Assembly: GCA_017506865.1 (NCBI GenBank)
Contig: JAFCMP010000113.1
Span: 1,116,001 to 1,180,000, forward strand
Direction of reading: 5' to 3'
DNA: 64,000 nucleotides
From: Tribonema minus
Lineage: Eukaryota > Sar > Xanthophyceae > Tribonematales > Tribonemataceae
The position numbers and the translations under genes are program-made. Positions within the stretch are counted from its first letter, which is position 1. Every line of letters starts with the position of its first letter. Below are positions 62,072 through 64,000 of this stretch, piece after piece. Under the pieces are notes generated by a model. The model was not told the origin of the DNA. It did not search any database and was given only the letters and a program-made list of their open reading frames with translations.

Positions 62072-63700
62072 CTATTCATCTTGATCATCATCATCACCGT
62101 CGTCACCATCACTACCTTCTGGCGCAGCGTTCGCGAGCGTCGTCTGCCGCCGCAGTCGCTGATTCTTCTTCTTGCGCGCGCTTTTCAACCTCTTCTTTGC
62201 GCGCTTGCTATCGTCCAACCCCTCAGCCCCCCCTTCTAACAGCCGCTTTTGAGAAACCCCTCCCCCCTCCCCCTCCCCCTCCCCCTCCCCCTTCCCCTCC
62301 CCCTCGTCCGCCGGCCCTCTGGCAAACAGCGCGACGAAGAAGCCGTTGGTGTCGTCTGCTGGCGCAGCGCGCACCATGCAGTCCGCCTGCTGAGCCGTGA
62401 GGCCGCTGCCTTCGGGCACGATGCCGCGCCGATGCCACCGCGGCAGGCACTTGACGAGGCGCCACGGCCCCGGGCAGCAGCGCTCCTCTTCCCCCTCCCC
62501 CTGCCCCCCCTGCCCCCGCTGCTGCTGCTGCTGCTGCTGCCGCAGCGCCGCGGCGACGACGCCCTCGTTCTCGCGCGCGTGTACGGAGCACGTCGAGTAC
62601 ACGACGCGGCGCGCGTGCGGGAACGACAGCGCCTTCAGCAGCGCCGCCAGCTGGAACGCGGCGAGCTTGTCCACCCTGTCGCCGCCCCCCGCCCCCCCCT
62701 GCTCCTCTTCCTGCCACCTGTCCGGCGCCGTGACGATGCCGGAGCCGGAGCACGAGGGGTCCAGCAGTATGCCGCGCACGCGTGAGAAGCGCGCATCGTT
62801 TACGTCCACCGCCAAGAAGTCCTGCAGGCACGGCGTGATGCGCCCCGCGCCGCCGGCGCCATCGCAGCGCCGCCGCAGCAGCGCCAGCCGCTTGGCGTCC
62901 CTGTCGAAGGCGAAGACGTGGTGCGAGGCGGCGGCGGCGGCGGCAGCAGCAGCGCCGCTCAGCGCTGCCGCGGAGAGGAGCGCTGCCGCGTGCAGCGTCT
63001 TGTTGCCGGGCGCCGCGCACGCGTCGATGACGTCGCCGCCATCGAGCCAGCTGCTGCCGCCGCCCAGCAGGGCCTGTGCCGAGAAGCAGCTGCTCTTGTC
63101 CTGCAGTATGAGGCGCCCGTCGGCGACCAGCGCGTGCGCGTGCAGGTCGGTGCCGTGCGGCAGCACCAGCAGCGCGCCCACGGTGCCGTCGCGCGCCACC
63201 TCCAGGCCCTCCGCGCGCAGCTGCGCCTCCACGGCGTCCGGCGCCGCGCGCAGCAGGTTGACGCGCGCGTACCGCGGAAACGCGTGGCGCCGCGCCGCGT
63301 CTGGCAGCAGCAGCTCCGCGGCGGCATCCGGCGGCAGGCCGCGCGCGGCCTTGAGCGCGGCCAGCGCGGCGCGCAGCTGCGCGTCGCGCGCCACGAGGTG
63401 GCGCTTCAGCGCGCCGCCGCCCTGTATGGAGCCCTTGCCGAAGAGGAGGTCGTAGAGCATGACCCACGCCTGATCGCTGTCGTGCACGTCCTCGGCGTTG
63501 ACGAGGCCACCGCAGTCCGCCGCCAGCGCCTGCAGCAGCGGCAGGTGCCGCAGGGTCTCGCTGACGAGCGCGAAGGTCTTGCGGCGCGCGGCGGCGCCGG
63601 CGTCGTCGCTGCTGCCCGCGAAGACCAGGGTCTTGAGGCTGGTGCGCTTCTTCTGGACTGTGCTCAGCACGCGCGCTGCCTCCCGATACTGGAAGCTCAT
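62072..63700 (-). CDS. NSUN5/Rcm1-type 25S/28S rRNA (cytosine-5) methyltransferase, intronless
   Basis: A single frame of 542 residues beginning MSFQYREAARVLSTVQKKR, a start typical of NSUN5 proteins. The SAM-binding motif is DACAAPGNKT (226-235). The catalytic motif IV is DPSCSGSG (314-321, Cys317) and motif VI is YSTCSVHARENE (368-379, Cys371). RNA (C5) methyltransferases use the motif VI cysteine as the nucleophile and the motif IV cysteine for release; both are present. The tail ends in a basic stretch (KRAKKRLKSARKKKNQRLRR) followed by an Asp/Glu-rich end, consistent with nucleolar localisation. Inserts of Ala, Gln and Gly/Glu repeats lengthen the protein compared with human NSUN5. It would methylate a conserved cytosine in large-subunit rRNA. 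No introns and no exon-edge repeats are present. Confidence 0.93.
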   Translation of the reverse strand: MSFQYREAARVLSTVQKKRTSLKTLVFAGSSDDAGAAARRKTFALVSETLRHLPLLQALAADCGGLVNAEDVHDSDQAWVMLYDLLFGKGSIQGGGALKRHLVARDAQLRAALAALKAARGLPPDAAAELLLPDAARRHAFPRYARVNLLRAAPDAVEAQLRAEGLEVARDGTVGALLVLPHGTDLHAHALVADGRLILQDKSSCFSAQALLGGGSSWLDGGDVIDACAAPGNKTLHAAALLSAAALSGAAAAAAAAASHHVFAFDRDAKRLALLRRRCDGAGGAGRITPCLQDFLAVDVNDARFSRVRGILLDPSCSGSGIVTAPDRWQEEEQGGAGGGDRVDKLAAFQLAALLKALSFPHARRVVYSTCSVHARENEGVVAAALRQQQQQQQRGQGGQGEGEEERCCPGPWRLVKCLPRWHRRGIVPEGSGLTAQQADCMVRAAPADDTNGFFVALFARGPADEGEGKGEGEGEGEGGGVSQKRLLEGGAEGLDDSKRAKKRLKSARKKKNQRLRRQTTLANAAPEGSDGDDGDDDDQDE

Positions 63701-64000
63701 GATGCAGATGGCGTGCGCCCGTTTGCAGTCAGTGTGTGTTGTGTTCGCGCACTTAGCCTGGAGTAGACATCAGGCAGCAGGAAAACCTGTGAGCGCTTCA
63801 TGCGTGATAGCTGAGCGTATCACGCTCGGCTGGAGGCAGCAGATGGCGAGTTCAGCGGACAATGCCCCAGAGGTTCGGTGGGCATAAATGAACGAGACGG
63901 ACACCAATAATCACGTTTCACAACCTTCATCTTGACTGTCAGATCACAACTAGCCGCTGTACAGTACCAAAGCTCAAGGGAGGGATGCACACGAAGTCGA
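63701..64000. other. Upstream region of the NSUN5-type gene
   Basis: Should contain its promoter. No gene or clear regulatory motif was identified. Confidence 0.35.

Noticed and set aside
62397..63455. 352-residue plus-strand frame opposite the NSUN5-type gene
   Set aside because: Composition artefact of high third-position GC; no homology pattern.
62223..63467. 414-residue minus-strand frame within the NSUN5-type gene
   Set aside because: Low-complexity Arg/Ala shadow of the recognised methyltransferase frame.

Overview
The window is nuclear DNA from a GC-rich, intron-rich eukaryote. Genes are split into many exons with GT-AG and some GC-AG introns, and the introns are long, repeat-filled and dotted with TTAGGG/CCCTAA telomere-type tracts. 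A kinesin-2 flagellar motor lies near a biliverdin-type phytochrome fused to a histidine kinase and a receiver domain. That combination fits a photosynthetic heterokont (ochrophyte alga, perhaps of the brown/yellow-green lineage) better than a plant, animal or fungus. This placement is inference from gene content only. Layout: 1-919 (+) is the 3' end of a class C beta-lactamase-like gene. 2588-8496 (-) is a five-exon kinesin-2 gene. 9087-11421 (-) is a casein kinase 2 alpha gene. 12557-13571 (-) is a PARP-like ADP-ribosyltransferase with two frame breaks. 14570-15984 (-) is a protein with a possible Tudor/MBT-like segment and one frame break. 17691-22472 (-) is a CELF/Bruno-type single-RRM protein. 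23415-24275 (-) is a two-repeat MYB protein. 25188-26161 (-) holds a recent in-frame tandem duplication of two exons. 26702-28321 (-) is a methyltransferase-like gene with an in-frame TAA. 28826-32049 is a tandem pair of decayed Helitron-type segments. 34323-35819 (+) is an intronless FAD monooxygenase. 38513-56597 (+) is the phytochrome, 16 exons over 18 kb. 57635-58553 (+) is a weak secreted-protein candidate. 59380-60498 (+) is an intronless cadherin/VCBS-like beta-sandwich protein. 62072-63700 (-) is an intronless NSUN5-type rRNA methyltransferase. The most unusual signal is structural. At most exon edges of the kinesin, RRM and phytochrome genes, the last or first 30-90 bases of the exon, with its splice site, are repeated 2-5 times in the adjoining intron as decaying tandem copies ('exon-edge echoes'). 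Several arrays alternate an exon-edge copy with a telomere-type tract. The phytochrome start codon and 5' leader are repeated upstream, and the exon carrying the kinase H-box has four copies. Intronless genes show none of this. Many acceptors of the phytochrome use uninterrupted C-runs of about 12-23 bases as polypyrimidine tracts. Exon boundaries given below were placed by hand from splice motifs, reading phase and domain continuity; they could be off by a few bases and have no transcript support.
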